Shown piece by piece: positions 50,804 to 60,498 of a stretch of 64,000 nucleotides of DNA. Source of the DNA: Pseudidiomarina salinarum (GTDB lineage Bacteria; Pseudomonadota; Gammaproteobacteria; Enterobacterales; Alteromonadaceae); the NCBI RefSeq assembly GCF_000753715.1, contig NZ_JPER01000001.1, positions 682,001-746,000 on the forward strand. The letters run 5' to 3'. Position 1 is the first letter of the stretch. Every line of letters begins with the position of its first letter. The notes below the pieces were generated by a model. The model worked only from the letters and a program-made list of their open reading frames with translations. It was not told the DNA's origin and did no database searches. A program made the position numbers and the translations under genes.

Positions 50804-52546
50804 ATGCGTAACGCCCTTATTGCCGCCGCCGTGGTCGCTGCCGGAGCCATTGGCTATTTTGCCTGGACCGCGACTGATAGCCGTATTGATATGCCTGAAC
50901 TGGCTTATGTACCGGCAGACACAGCTCTGTTGTCCGTACAAATCAAGCCCATTGATATACCGACTTATCTGGCGACTGTGGGCATGATGCCGGCAGAAAG
51001 TGTCAGTAAGACGCGCGCTAATCTTGAGCAGGCACGGAGCGAATTAGCGATCGATGAAGCACAGCCGGCAGGCTTCGCATTCAGTCTGTTCGATCAGTTT
51101 CTGAGCGCGCTTGAACAACCTGAGCAGTTCAGTGAGCTTACCGGCCTGAGCGCCAAAAGTCGCAGTCTCATCTATATGGTTGGTATAGCTCCGGTGATGC
51201 GACTGCAGGTGAGCGATGAAGCGCAGTTCTGGGCCATGTTTGATGCCGCCGAGCAGGACAGCGGGTATAGCCACCAGCAAGATACGCTCGAAGGCCAAAG
51301 CTATCGCCGCTATGCGCTGGTCACAGAAAGTAATGATGAAGTACAAATCGATTTGCTGGTGCGCGTCGAAGGGTCGTGGGCCACGCTGACTTTGGATAGT
51401 AGTAGCCTGACTGCAGAGGGACTACGTACGCGGCTTGCGCTAAGCGAACCAGCGGATAACCTGCGCGCGACCAATAAGGTGGGTGAACTGATTGATTATT
51501 ATGATTTGCATACCGATGCCGTCGGTTATCTCAGTTCAGCCGTTATTGCCGCAGCCTTCACTGATCCCGAGAGCAACCGGCTGGGGCGCGATTTGAACAA
51601 AATTAGTAAAGGTGAGTTGGTGGCTGATCGTTCAGACTGGCAAACACCGGCTTGTCAGCAGGATATGGCCGGTATTACCGAACGTTGGCCGGGCCTGGTC
51701 TTTGATGCAAGCATTGAGCAAAATGCCGCGGGCGGGGCGCGGGTAAGCAGCAATCTGTTGCTACCGACCAGCGACAAAGAGGCAATTGCTAATCTGCAGG
51801 GGCTACGTGGATTTATCCCGTCCAGCCTGAACGGCAAGTTTACTGACGCTATTGCGTACCTGGCGTTAGGTTCGGACATCGGGCAGCTGGCCCCTAATAT
51901 GAGCAAGTTATGGGTTGGGGTTGCCGATGCGGAATACAGCTGCCTGCCGTTAGTACATATGCAGCAGGAAATGAAGCAAAGAAATCCGTTGGCGGCGCTC
52001 GCGGTTACCACTATGGGGCACGGTTTGCAGGGCGCGGCATTAATACTTAATGAACTGGACCTGGCCGCGCTGCAGGCTGGTAACGCAACTGCCGGCCTGG
52101 ACGCAGTGGTTAGCCTCGCCGCCAGCGACATTGAAGCCGTTTATAATGTCATCCAGGCGTCGCTGCCGTCGTTGATGAATACCAAGCTTCCGGAAGTTGG
52201 TGAAGCAACGGATATTACGCAGACTGTGGTCATGCTGGGTGGTGTTCCGGGGCAGTACCATTTGCGGCGCGGTGAGAACCAACTGCTGATTCATACGCAA
52301 GGGCGGGCGGAAAGCCAGGCCATGACGATCGCTGCTGAACCACTGACGAAAAATGGTATTTTTGCGGTCGGCCTGAATTACGAAAAACTCTTCGCAATGC
52401 TGGCCGAGGCAATGGCTGCTTCAGGTGAGGAACTTCCCGATGAACTGGCGGGGATAATGACCTGGGATATGAATCTGGCCTTTACCGTGGATGTTAAGGA
52501 TCACGGTCTGATAATGACCACCGAAATGCAGGTCAACAACCCGTAA
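50804..52546 (+). CDS. Exported or membrane-anchored protein of unknown function, 580 residues
   Basis: I do not recognise this family. An N-terminal hydrophobic helix (about residues 4-22, Ala-rich) looks like a signal anchor or uncleaved signal peptide, followed by a region [20 protein letters not shown] and a long soluble domain without obvious enzyme motifs. Two cysteines (in TPACQQD and EYSCLPL) could form a disulfide in the periplasm. The start AYVPADT resembles DUF3352-type proteins, but I cannot confirm this. It is alone between rne and rluC and has its own candidate promoter. Confidence 0.7.
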   Translation: MRNALIAAAVVAAGAIGYFAWTATDSRIDMPELAYVPADTALLSVQIKPIDIPTYLATVGMMPAESVSKTRANLEQARSELAIDEAQPAGFAFSLFDQFLSALEQPEQFSELTGLSAKSRSLIYMVGIAPVMRLQVSDEAQFWAMFDAAEQDSGYSHQQDTLEGQSYRRYALVTESNDEVQIDLLVRVEGSWATLTLDSSSLTAEGLRTRLALSEPADNLRATNKVGELIDYYDLHTDAVGYLSSAVIAAAFTDPESNRLGRDLNKISKGELVADRSDWQTPACQQDMAGITERWPGLVFDASIEQNAAGGARVSSNLLLPTSDKEAIANLQGLRGFIPSSLNGKFTDAIAYLALGSDIGQLAPNMSKLWVGVADAEYSCLPLVHMQQEMKQRNPLAALAVTTMGHGLQGAALILNELDLAALQAGNATAGLDAVVSLAASDIEAVYNVIQASLPSLMNTKLPEVGEATDITQTVVMLGGVPGQYHLRRGENQLLIHTQGRAESQAMTIAAEPLTKNGIFAVGLNYEKLFAMLAEAMAASGEELPDELAGIMTWDMNLAFTVDVKDHGLIMTTEMQVNNP

Positions 52547-52589
52547 AAGTTGCAGCAAAGGGCGCAGGTTTAATGATAAACTTGCGCCC

Positions 52590-53552
52590 ATGACTGAGAC
52601 ATCATCCCCCCAACAAGTAAGTTTCCATACCGTTGCCGCGGATTACGCTGGCCAGCGCATCGATAACTATTTGCTCGCGCAATTAAAAGGCGTGCCTAAA
52701 TCTCTGGTATACCGGATTGTGCGCAAGGGTGAAGTGCGGGTAAATAAAAAACGCGTTAAACCTGACTACAAACTCCAGCCCGGTGATCTGGTGCGGATTC
52801 CGCCAGTGCGGGTTGCTGAGCCTAACGCACTACCATCGGCCAAATTGGATCGGGTACAGGCTTTGCAGGATCAGATCCTGTACGAAGATGACGTACTTAT
52901 GGTGCTGAACAAACCATCAGGGCTGGCCGTGCACGGCGGATCTGGTCTGCAGTTTGGCCTGATCGAAAGCTTGCGGGCATTGCGGCCCGATGCTAACCAT
53001 CTGGAACTGGTCCACCGACTGGATCGCGAAACCAGCGGTTGTATTCTGATTTCCAAACGCCGCTCGGCACTGCGTAGCCTGCACGAACAGCTGCGCGAGA
53101 AGACCATGGATAAGCAGTATCTTGCATTAGTACGGGGGCAGTGGCAGCCGCACGTTAAGTTTGTGGCGGCACCGTTACAGAAAAATACGCTGCAATCGGG
53201 TGAGCGCATGGTGCGGGTTGATGCAGAAGGGAAGGTTGCTGAAACCCGTTTCAGGATGCTCGAGAGCTATTCGCAGTGTTGCCTGGTTGAAGCATCGCCG
53301 ATTACCGGGCGGACTCATCAAATCCGGGTTCATGCGCTGCATGCCGGGCATCCGATCGCGCAGGACCCTAAATACGGCGACGAAGAATTCAGCCAGGCCA
53401 TGGCGCAGTTAGGGCTGCATCGGTTATTTCTGCATGCCCATAAACTGGTATTCGCACATCCGCAGACGGGTGAGAAGCTTACCGTAAACGCGCCGCTGGA
53501 CAATGAGTTGCGGGCCACCTTAAAACGGCTGGGTAGTAAGAAATTCTCATGA
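52590..53552 (+). CDS. rluC: 23S rRNA pseudouridine(955/2504/2580) synthase RluC
   Basis: RluA-family pseudouridine synthase (320 residues). An N-terminal S4 RNA-binding domain ([20 protein letters not shown], residues 24-43 onward) precedes the catalytic domain with the active-site Asp in [11 protein letters not shown] near residue 147 and the [10 protein letters not shown] motif near 235. Next to rne and on the opposite strand, the usual gammaproteobacterial rne-rluC neighbourhood. Overlaps the HAD phosphatase gene by four bases. Confidence 0.95.
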   Translation: MTETSSPQQVSFHTVAADYAGQRIDNYLLAQLKGVPKSLVYRIVRKGEVRVNKKRVKPDYKLQPGDLVRIPPVRVAEPNALPSAKLDRVQALQDQILYEDDVLMVLNKPSGLAVHGGSGLQFGLIESLRALRPDANHLELVHRLDRETSGCILISKRRSALRSLHEQLREKTMDKQYLALVRGQWQPHVKFVAAPLQKNTLQSGERMVRVDAEGKVAETRFRMLESYSQCCLVEASPITGRTHQIRVHALHAGHPIAQDPKYGDEEFSQAMAQLGLHRLFLHAHKLVFAHPQTGEKLTVNAPLDNELRATLKRLGSKKFS

Positions 53553-54190
53553 AGTATCCGCTGATCATATTCGATTGGGACGGCACGCTGATGGACTCCG
53601 TCGGGCGTATTGTTTCGTCTATGCAGCAAACCGCCAGACAACTCAAGTTACCGGTACCAACTGAACACGCGGTGCGGGACATTATCGGGATCAGCCTGAA
53701 TCCAGCGATTGAACGACTCTTTGGTCAGCTGGACGTGTCTCAGTACGACCAGTTTATGAGCTGTTACCGACAGTGCTATGTGGTTGATGATCCAACCCCC
53801 AGCCCGCTATTTCACAAGGCCCATGATGTGCTTGCTGAACTGCGTCAACGCGGTCACCGGTTAGCGGTTGCCACCGGCAAGGCCCGGCATGGTCTGGAGC
53901 GGGTCTGGGATGAATCGCAAAGCCGCCATTACTTTGATTTTTCGCGCTGCGCCGATGAAGCTGAATCCAAACCCAGCCCGAAGATGCTGCAGGATATCCT
54001 GACTGAGGCCGGCGTGAATGCTGATCAGGCAGTGATGGTAGGCGACTCGGTGCATGATATGAAGATGGCCGAAAACCTGGGGATGGCCAGAATTGGGGTA
54101 AGCTTTGGTGCACACGATCGACAACGGCTTAGTACCCATCAACCGTTGGCCGTTATCGATCGGCTTAGCGACCTGTTACAGCACGTTTAA
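53549..54190 (+). CDS. HAD-superfamily phosphatase (phosphoglycolate phosphatase-like)
   Basis: Subfamily IA HAD hydrolase of 213 residues. The nucleophile motif [11 protein letters not shown] is at residues 6-16, a cap domain follows, then motif II (VATGKAR near 108) and the acidic motif [13 protein letters not shown] near 164. Substrate not predictable from sequence; phosphoglycolate or a nucleotide is possible. Co-translated with rluC. Confidence 0.88.
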   Translation: MKYPLIIFDWDGTLMDSVGRIVSSMQQTARQLKLPVPTEHAVRDIIGISLNPAIERLFGQLDVSQYDQFMSCYRQCYVVDDPTPSPLFHKAHDVLAELRQRGHRLAVATGKARHGLERVWDESQSRHYFDFSRCADEAESKPSPKMLQDILTEAGVNADQAVMVGDSVHDMKMAENLGMARIGVSFGAHDRQRLSTHQPLAVIDRLSDLLQHV

Positions 54191-54205
54191 TTAGAAGGAC
54201 GGTTT

Positions 54206-54811
54206 ATGACAGCACTGGTATTAGCATCAACCTCACCCTTTCGCCGCGAACTATTAAGCAAAGTGATTGCTGATTTTCATTGTGCCGCGCCTCATGTGGA
54301 TGAAACGCAATTGCCGGGGGAGAGCGCCCGACAACTGGTTGAGCGGCTGGCTATAGCGAAAGCGCAGGCGTTAAAAGCGGATTATCCGGAGCACATTCTG
54401 ATCGGGTCGGATCAGGTCGCCATTATTGCGGGACAGGACGGCGATATACTGGGGAAGCCCGGGAATAAAACCAATGCAATTGCACAGTTGCAGCGTTGCA
54501 ATGGCCAGCGGGTAACCTTTCTGACCGGGCTGGCAGTCTATCATTCGGGTCGTGACGAACTGCAGCACCTGGTGGAACCTTTTCATGTGCAGTTTCGCCA
54601 GCTGAGCGCGACAGAGATAGAAGGTTATGTCAGCCTCGAGCAGCCCTATAATTGCGCGGGTAGTTTCAAAAGCGAAGGCTTAGGTATCAGCTTGTTTGAG
54701 CGGCTTGAAGGAGATGATCCGAACAGCCTCATCGGCCTGCCGGTAATTCAGCTACTTACTATGCTGCGAAAGTGGGGTGTAAACCCGTTAATTGCCGCAC
54801 CCGGAGATTAA
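54206..54811 (+). CDS. Maf-family nucleotide pyrophosphatase (YceF-like)
   Basis: 201-residue Maf/HAM1-like house-cleaning pyrophosphatase. The family motif LASTSPFRRELL is at residues 5-16, the catalytic GSDQVAI near 68, and YNCAGSFKSEGLG near 149. Position before yceD-rpmF points to YceF, which hydrolyses 7-methyl-GTP in E. coli, rather than the dTTP/UTP-specific YhdE. AGAAGGA precedes the ATG. Confidence 0.92.
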   Translation: MTALVLASTSPFRRELLSKVIADFHCAAPHVDETQLPGESARQLVERLAIAKAQALKADYPEHILIGSDQVAIIAGQDGDILGKPGNKTNAIAQLQRCNGQRVTFLTGLAVYHSGRDELQHLVEPFHVQFRQLSATEIEGYVSLEQPYNCAGSFKSEGLGISLFERLEGDDPNSLIGLPVIQLLTMLRKWGVNPLIAAPGD

Positions 54812-54841
54812 GCGCAAGCGTACTAAAAATGCGAAAATCAC

Positions 54842-54870
54842 TTGTTTTCAGGGTGGGAATCCATTAACAT
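54842..54870 (+). promoter_or_regulatory. Candidate sigma-70 promoter for yceD-rpmF
   Basis: TTGTTT (54842-54847) and TAACAT (54865-54870), 17 bases apart. Transcription would begin near 54877, only about three bases before the yceD ATG, so the message would be almost leaderless. Confidence 0.45.
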
Positions 54871-54879
54871 TCGCGCCCT

Positions 54880-55404
54880 ATGCAAAAGGTTCGAGTGCCG
54901 GTTACGGCAGATCCGGTTAAAAGTGCCGGTAAACAGTTGAGTTATCTCGGATTAGTTCCGGGAGCAGCCCTTGTCCGTTTACAAGACTTACTCGTTGAAC
55001 CTTGTCCGGATGTTGATGTGAGCGTACATTTCGATGTAGACCCACAGGATATCAAACACCTGAAAGGGCAGGCTTCAGTTGAAGTAGTTGTTGCTTGTGA
55101 GCGTTGTGGCGATGCAATGCGTTTACTCTTGCTTACTGACTTCGCTTATGCGCCAGTCACCAAGCGGCAAAAGGCCACCGATATGCCAGAGCAGTACGAG
55201 CCGGTTGAGTTAGATGAGCTTGGTGAAGTAAATCTGCACCAGTTGATTGAAGACGAACTGATATTAGCGATGCCAGTTGTTGCAAAACACGATGAGCGCG
55301 AATGTCGAATAGATAGTAATGCAATGCAGTGGGGCAAAATTGATACTGCCTCAGAAACAAAGGAAAATCCTTTTGCTGTGTTGCAGGAATTAAAGCGCAA
55401 ATAA
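54880..55404 (+). CDS. yceD: Large ribosomal RNA accumulation protein YceD (DUF177)
   Basis: 174-residue DUF177 protein needed for normal 23S rRNA accumulation in plants and bacteria; the mechanism is unclear. The CERCGDAM pair of cysteines near residue 72 and the acidic VELDELGEVNLHQLIEDELILAMP stretch are typical. No Shine-Dalgarno is visible before the ATG. Always followed by rpmF, as here. Confidence 0.93.
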   Translation: MQKVRVPVTADPVKSAGKQLSYLGLVPGAALVRLQDLLVEPCPDVDVSVHFDVDPQDIKHLKGQASVEVVVACERCGDAMRLLLLTDFAYAPVTKRQKATDMPEQYEPVELDELGEVNLHQLIEDELILAMPVVAKHDERECRIDSNAMQWGKIDTASETKENPFAVLQELKRK

Positions 55405-55423
55405 ACTTAGGAGATAGCGTAAG

Positions 55424-55594
55424 ATGGCTGTACAAAAGAGTAAGAAAAGTCGTTCACGTCGCGATATGCGTCGTTCTCACGATTCACTGAGCGGCCCTAC
55501 ACTGTCGGTTGATTCTACCTCTGGTGAAACGCATCGTCGTCACCACGTAACAGCTGACGGTTTCTACAAAGGCCGTAAAGTCGTTAGCCAGTAA
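55424..55594 (+). CDS. rpmF: 50S ribosomal protein L32
   Basis: 56-residue ribosomal protein beginning [19 protein letters not shown] and ending [11 protein letters not shown], complete and typical of the zinc-free L32 form. TAGGAG (55408-55413) precedes the ATG. It sits 19 bases after yceD and 22 before plsX, the conserved yceD-rpmF-plsX-fabH order. Confidence 0.97.
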   Translation: MAVQKSKKSRSRRDMRRSHDSLSGPTLSVDSTSGETHRRHHVTADGFYKGRKVVSQ

Positions 55595-55616
55595 GCCGGA
55601 AACTGGAAGTGAGGCT

Positions 55617-56642
55617 ATGGCCGCACTGACACTGGCACTGGATGCAATGGGGGGCGATCACGGCCCCTCAGTTGTTATTGGCGCGCTTAAACAGGCGCTA
55701 AATTCTGTTTCTGACACCCACTTTATTGTGGTTGGCGATGAGACTGAACTTACCGAACTGCTCACCAAAGCTAATCTTTTAGATCACCCCCGGATCACCC
55801 TGAAGCACGCCAGCCAGACTGTCACTATGACAGACAAGCCCGGCTATTCGCTTCGTGCTAAGCCGGATTCCTCAATGCGCGTGGCGTTGGAACTGGTTGC
55901 CGATGGCAGCGCCGATGCCTGTGTTAGTGCCGGCAATACCGGCGCCTTGATGACCAAGGCGTACTTCACCCTGAAAACCTTGCCCGGCGTACTGCGCCCG
56001 GCGTTGATGTCAGCCATTCCACAGGCGCGGGGCGGCTCGGCGTTTATCCTTGATCTTGGTGCTAATCCGGTGTGCGACTCAGATACCTTGTTCCAGTTTG
56101 GTATTATGGGCTCGGTGGCGGCGCAGCAGGTTCTGAACATTGACCGGCCGCGGGTAGCGCTGCTTAATATGGGATCCGAGGAAATTAAGGGTAATGATGT
56201 GGTGAAGACCGCTGCCCAGCTGTTACAGCAATCTCCTCAGGTTAATTATATAGGCTTTATCGAAGGCGATGATCTCTTTGCCGGTAAGGCTGATGTGATT
56301 GTCTGCGATGGTTTTGTCGGCAATATCGCGCTGAAAAGTTGTGAAGGGCTGGCTGAACTTCTGTTAGACAATATCCGCACCAATATTCACGCCCACTGGC
56401 TGACTCGCTGGTTTGTAAAACTATTTTACCGTCGTCTGCAGAAGAGTTGGGACTGGCTGAAGCCCGACCACTACAACGGCGCGAGTCTGATAGGATTACG
56501 GGGAGTCGTTATCAAAAGCCATGGCGATGCCAACGAACGCGCTTTTCTGAGCGCCATTGAGCAAGCCCTGGAAGAGACTCAACAGCACCTCCCGTCGCGT
56601 ATCCGCGATCGGGTGGAAGACGTTCTTCTGGAGCAGGAATAA
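55617..56642 (+). CDS. plsX: Phosphate acyltransferase PlsX
   Basis: Makes acyl-phosphate from acyl-ACP for phosphatidic acid synthesis (341 residues). Family stretches: LALDAMGGDHGPSVVIGAL at the N terminus, ACVSAGNTGALMTKAYF near residue 103 and VCDGFVGNIALKSCEG near 230. A peripheral membrane enzyme. First of the fatty-acid cluster. Confidence 0.97.
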   Translation: MAALTLALDAMGGDHGPSVVIGALKQALNSVSDTHFIVVGDETELTELLTKANLLDHPRITLKHASQTVTMTDKPGYSLRAKPDSSMRVALELVADGSADACVSAGNTGALMTKAYFTLKTLPGVLRPALMSAIPQARGGSAFILDLGANPVCDSDTLFQFGIMGSVAAQQVLNIDRPRVALLNMGSEEIKGNDVVKTAAQLLQQSPQVNYIGFIEGDDLFAGKADVIVCDGFVGNIALKSCEGLAELLLDNIRTNIHAHWLTRWFVKLFYRRLQKSWDWLKPDHYNGASLIGLRGVVIKSHGDANERAFLSAIEQALEETQQHLPSRIRDRVEDVLLEQE

Positions 56643-56651
56643 AATACTATT

Positions 56652-57611
56652 ATGCAAGCAATGATTGCAGGCACTGGCCACTATCTACCGGCTCAGCGTC
56701 TGACCAATGCCATGCTCGAACAACGTGTTGATACAACCCATGACTGGATCGTAGAACGAACCGGTATCCTTGAACGGCGGATTGCCACTGCTGCTGAAAA
56801 CGCCGCGACTATGGGCGCCGCTGCTGCCCGGCAGGCCTTACTGGCCGCCAATGTACAAGCCAATGACCTGGACCTGATCGTGGTGGCCACCACCTCTGGT
56901 GATCGGGCGTTCCCCAGCGTTGCCTGTGAGATTCAGGCCAGTCTTACCGATACCGATGTACCCGCCTTTGACGTTGCCGCAGCCTGTTCAGGCTTTATTT
57001 TTGCGTTAAGCGTAGCCGATCAGTATATCCGCAGTGGCACCTATCGTAACGTGCTGGTGGTGGGTACCGACGTGCTTTCGCGCTTATGTGCCCCCGATGA
57101 TCGTAATACCCTGGTGTTATTTGGTGATGGCGCCGGCGCTGTGGTGCTGCAGGCTACTGATAAACCGGGTATTATCTCTACGCATTTGCATAGTGCCGGA
57201 GAGTTTGCCAACTTGTTAGGGGTAAATCATTTATCCCGTAACCAGCCTGAACAGCTCAGTGAAGCCTGGATGTATATGAAGGGTAACGAAGTATTCAAGG
57301 TGGCGGTGAGCAAACTGAGCTCACTGGTGGTGGAAACCTTGGCGGCGAACAAGATGACGCCTGAGGATCTCGACTGGCTGGTGCCACATCAGGCTAATTT
57401 ACGGATTATTAAAGCCACGGCGAAAAAATTAAAAATGTCGATGGATCAGGTTGTTACAACATTAAGTTATACCGGCAACACGTCCGCGGCATCGGTACCT
57501 ATCGCACTGGATGTTGCGGTGCGGGACGGCCGTATCAGCCGTGGCCAGAAATTATTGCTGGAGGCCTTTGGTGGTGGTTTTGCCTGGGGCTCGGCGTTGA
57601 TTGAATATTAA
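56652..57611 (+). CDS. fabH: 3-oxoacyl-ACP synthase III (FabH)
   Basis: Starts fatty-acid synthesis by condensing acetyl-CoA with malonyl-ACP (319 residues). Catalytic residues are visible: Cys in [11 protein letters not shown] near 113, His in VPHQANLRI near 246, and Asn in YTGNTSAAS near 276. Confidence 0.97.
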   Translation: MQAMIAGTGHYLPAQRLTNAMLEQRVDTTHDWIVERTGILERRIATAAENAATMGAAAARQALLAANVQANDLDLIVVATTSGDRAFPSVACEIQASLTDTDVPAFDVAAACSGFIFALSVADQYIRSGTYRNVLVVGTDVLSRLCAPDDRNTLVLFGDGAGAVVLQATDKPGIISTHLHSAGEFANLLGVNHLSRNQPEQLSEAWMYMKGNEVFKVAVSKLSSLVVETLAANKMTPEDLDWLVPHQANLRIIKATAKKLKMSMDQVVTTLSYTGNTSAASVPIALDVAVRDGRISRGQKLLLEAFGGGFAWGSALIEY

Positions 57612-57624
57612 GAAGGACAGATTC

Positions 57625-58548
57625 ATGCGTGCATATGTTTTTCCCGGACAAGGCTCTCAAGCTGTTGGCATGTTAGCTGACGTTGCTGAGGCTTATCCGA
57701 TTGTTGAAAAGACTTTTGCCGAGGCCAGTGACGTGCTGGGCTATGACCTCTGGCAGCTGGTACAGGATGGGCCCGCGGAGGATCTGAATGAAACGCAGCG
57801 GACTCAGCCCGCGTTGTTAGCCGCCAGTGTCGCGCTGTACCGGGTTGCTCAGCAGGCCGGACACGGCGAACCTGACTATTTGGCTGGCCACAGTCTGGGT
57901 GAGTATTCGGCCCTGGTCTGTGCTGGTGCGCTTAGTTTCACTGATGCCATAACGCTGGTGGCCAAACGCGGCAAGTTTATGCAGACTGCGGTCCCTGCGG
58001 GTGTTGGCGCGATGGCTGCGGTTATTGGCCTGGACGATGATGTAGTGATTAAGGTCTGTGCTGAACAGGCGGATGATGACGTTGTCGAGGCGGTGAATTT
58101 TAATTCGCCCGGACAAGTGGTCATCGCCGGCCACGTTAAGGCCGTTGAGCGGGCAGGTGATGCCTTAAAAGAGGCCGGTGCCAAACGCGTGCTGCCGTTA
58201 CCCGTCAGCGTTCCATCGCATTGTGCACTGATGCATCCGGCGGCGGAACAGCTTAAGCTGGAACTGGCCAAAGTGGCGATTCAGAGCCCCCGCATGCCGG
58301 TTATTAATAATGTCGATGTGGCGGCGCCAACGGATCCTGAACAGATTCGCGACGCACTCATCCGGCAGCTTTATTCGCCAGTACGCTGGACCGAAACCGT
58401 AAAAAAACTGGTTGCCGATGGCGTAACTCACATCTATGAAGTAGGGCCTGGTAAAGTGCTGACCGGTCTTAATAAGCGCATCGATAAAACGATTGAAGGC
58501 GAGGCGCTGAATACTACTGAATCATTAACAGCGAAGGATTCTCTATGA
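57625..58548 (+). CDS. fabD: Malonyl CoA-ACP transacylase (FabD)
   Basis: Loads malonyl groups onto acyl carrier protein (307 residues). The N-terminal FPGQGSQAVGM, the nucleophile Ser in GHSLGEYSAL near residue 93, and the His in SVPSHCALMH near 203 are present. ATG 57625 with AAGGAC just upstream (57612-57617) is preferred over an in-frame TTG at 57601 inside fabH. Confidence 0.97.
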   Translation: MRAYVFPGQGSQAVGMLADVAEAYPIVEKTFAEASDVLGYDLWQLVQDGPAEDLNETQRTQPALLAASVALYRVAQQAGHGEPDYLAGHSLGEYSALVCAGALSFTDAITLVAKRGKFMQTAVPAGVGAMAAVIGLDDDVVIKVCAEQADDDVVEAVNFNSPGQVVIAGHVKAVERAGDALKEAGAKRVLPLPVSVPSHCALMHPAAEQLKLELAKVAIQSPRMPVINNVDVAAPTDPEQIRDALIRQLYSPVRWTETVKKLVADGVTHIYEVGPGKVLTGLNKRIDKTIEGEALNTTESLTAKDSL

Positions 58549-59285
58549 CGACTTCTATGCAAGGACAAGTTGCTCTGGTTACCGGTGCCAGCCGCGGCAT
58601 CGGTAAAGCTATCGCGCTGCAGTTGGCAGAGCAGGGCGTAACGGTGATTGGAACGGCCACCACTGAAAAAGGTGCGGACGCGATTTCCGGCTATTTGTCG
58701 GGTAAAGGCGAAGGGATTGCCCTGAACGTAACTCAGGAAGACAGCATAAACGCCGCGCTGAAACACATTGATGAAACTTATGGTCAGCTCGATATTCTGG
58801 TCAATAATGCCGGTGTTACCAAAGACAACCTGCTGATGCGAATGAAAGATGAAGAGTGGGATACAGTCATGGACACCAACCTCAAATCTGTTTACCGTTT
58901 AAGCAAGGGCGTGATGCGCGGCATGATGAAGCGCCGTAGCGGCCGCATCATCAATATTTCGTCGGTCGTCGGCACTACCGGTAACCCGGGGCAGGCCAAC
59001 TATTGCGCGGCTAAGGCCGGATTGGTCGGGTTTACCAAAGCCCTGGCCAAAGAAATAGCAGCGCGTGGTATTACCGTAAACTGCGTGTCGCCGGGCTTTA
59101 TTGATACGGATATGACGAAATCGCTGACAGAAGACCAGAAGCAGGCTATCTTTGCTAATATTCCTGCGTCGCGTCTGGGGCAGCCGGAAGAAATAGCAGC
59201 AGCAGTGGTATTCCTGGCGTCGCCCGGGGCTGCTTATATTACTGGTGAAACAATCCATGTAAATGGTGGGATGGCGATGGTGTAA
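58545..59285 (+). CDS. fabG: 3-oxoacyl-ACP reductase (FabG)
   Basis: NADPH-dependent short-chain dehydrogenase (246 residues) for the first reduction of fatty-acid elongation. NADP-binding TGASRGIGKAI near residue 13, NNAGVTKDNLLMRM near 88, catalytic Ser in INISSVVGTTGNPGQ, and the YCAAKAG Tyr-Lys pair near 153. Overlaps fabD by four bases. Confidence 0.97.
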   Translation: MTTSMQGQVALVTGASRGIGKAIALQLAEQGVTVIGTATTEKGADAISGYLSGKGEGIALNVTQEDSINAALKHIDETYGQLDILVNNAGVTKDNLLMRMKDEEWDTVMDTNLKSVYRLSKGVMRGMMKRRSGRIINISSVVGTTGNPGQANYCAAKAGLVGFTKALAKEIAARGITVNCVSPGFIDTDMTKSLTEDQKQAIFANIPASRLGQPEEIAAAVVFLASPGAAYITGETIHVNGGMAMV

Positions 59286-59417
59286 GGAAAAAGCAATGCC
59301 GCAATAAGGGGTATGACCTCTGGGGTTAATACCAATTTTTGCTTTATTAATGGCGTTGCATTCACTACACTAAGCGCAAATCTGAACTCGTGACCTAAAT
59401 TAAGGGACCTATATACA

Positions 59418-59657
59418 ATGAGTACTATCGAAGAACGCGTAAAGAAAATCATTATTGAACAACTGGGTGTTAAAGAAGAAGAAGTGAAGCCAGAAGCTTC
59501 TTTTGAAAACGACCTGGGTGCAGACTCACTGGATACGGTTGAGTTGGTAATGGCGCTGGAAGAAGAGTTTGAAACTGAAATTCCAGATGAAGAAGCCGAA
59601 AAAATTAAAACCGTGCAATCTGCTATCGATTACGTGACGAATCACGCAAACGACTAA
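59418..59657 (+). CDS. acpP: Acyl carrier protein
   Basis: 79-residue carrier of growing acyl chains. The phosphopantetheine serine is in [16 protein letters not shown], and the protein is strongly acidic. A 132-base gap separates it from fabG, and a weak promoter (TACACT at 59366-59371) may drive it separately, as is common for this very abundant protein. A strong terminator follows. Confidence 0.98.
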   Translation: MSTIEERVKKIIIEQLGVKEEEVKPEASFENDLGADSLDTVELVMALEEEFETEIPDEEAEKIKTVQSAIDYVTNHAND

Positions 59658-59677
59658 GCAGTAGCTATACGGTGAGG

Positions 59678-59705
59678 AGGCGGAATGAAAATTCCGCCTT
59701 TTTTC
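59678..59705 (+). terminator. Terminator after acpP, ending at the pabC start
   Basis: Perfect nine-bp stem aggcggaat (59678-59686) with attccgcct (59691-59699), GAAA tetraloop, and a T-run (59699-59704). The pabC ATG begins at 59707, two bases after this element ends. Confidence 0.9.
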
Positions 59706-59706
59706 T

Positions 59707-60498
59707 ATGTGGGTTAACGGTAAACCAGTTAAATCATCCCAGTTAGACCGCGGCCTGCAATTCGGCGATGGGCATTTTACCACGCTGACTATTGAACAGG
59801 GTCGGATAAGATGGTGGTCATCACACTGGCACCGTTTACAAGATGCCGCCCGGCAGCTTAACAGCCAACTCCCCGATGAATCTGCCGTACGTGAATTACT
59901 CCTTGATATTGCCAGTTCACAACCTGATGCTGTTGTTAAAATCATTATTACCAGAGGCTATGGTAGTCGCGGCTATCGCGTAACAGGTGAACCCGGCTGT
60001 AACTGGTATGTGACCACAGCGGTACTGTCAGCGCGCGACACTACAGCACTGAGCACGGATTTCGCTGAATTCCGGCTGGCCTGCCAACCACACTTTGCCG
60101 GTCTGAAGACACTTAACCGGCTCGAACAGGTCATGTTAAGTCAGGAACGCACCCGACGAGGCCTGGACGAACTGATTGTGCTTGATAACCGTAATACCGT
60201 GGTCGAAGCTATTAGCAGCAATATTTTCTGGCGGGTTGGAAGCCAGTGGTATACGCCCTGGCTTAATCAGGCTGGCGTGGCTGGTATCGTCCGCCAACGG
60301 TTACTGGCTGATAATGTGCTGGGGCAGGTGCAAGTTTGTGCCAGCGGCCCGGGCGATATAAGTTCTGCGGAGCAGGTCTTTCTATGTAACTGTGTTCTGG
60401 GGTTGCGCCCTGTAGCCACCATAGGTCATCATAGAATGACAGAGTCATTTTTGCCTGAGGCGGTTCAGCAGTGGTGGTTAGCATCAAAGGATTCCTGA
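59707..60498 (+). CDS. pabC: Aminodeoxychorismate lyase
   Basis: Class IV PLP enzyme (263 residues) making 4-aminobenzoate for folate. The N-terminal DRGLQFGDGHFTT motif and the PLP Lys in LKTLNRLEQVM (about residue 138) are present. No Shine-Dalgarno lies in the usual place: the stretch before the ATG is the terminator T-run. GGTGAGG (59671-59677) just before the terminator stem is the only candidate. fabF, which lies between acpP and pabC in E. coli, is absent. Confidence 0.9.
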   Translation: MWVNGKPVKSSQLDRGLQFGDGHFTTLTIEQGRIRWWSSHWHRLQDAARQLNSQLPDESAVRELLLDIASSQPDAVVKIIITRGYGSRGYRVTGEPGCNWYVTTAVLSARDTTALSTDFAEFRLACQPHFAGLKTLNRLEQVMLSQERTRRGLDELIVLDNRNTVVEAISSNIFWRVGSQWYTPWLNQAGVAGIVRQRLLADNVLGQVQVCASGPGDISSAEQVFLCNCVLGLRPVATIGHHRMTESFLPEAVQQWWLASKDS

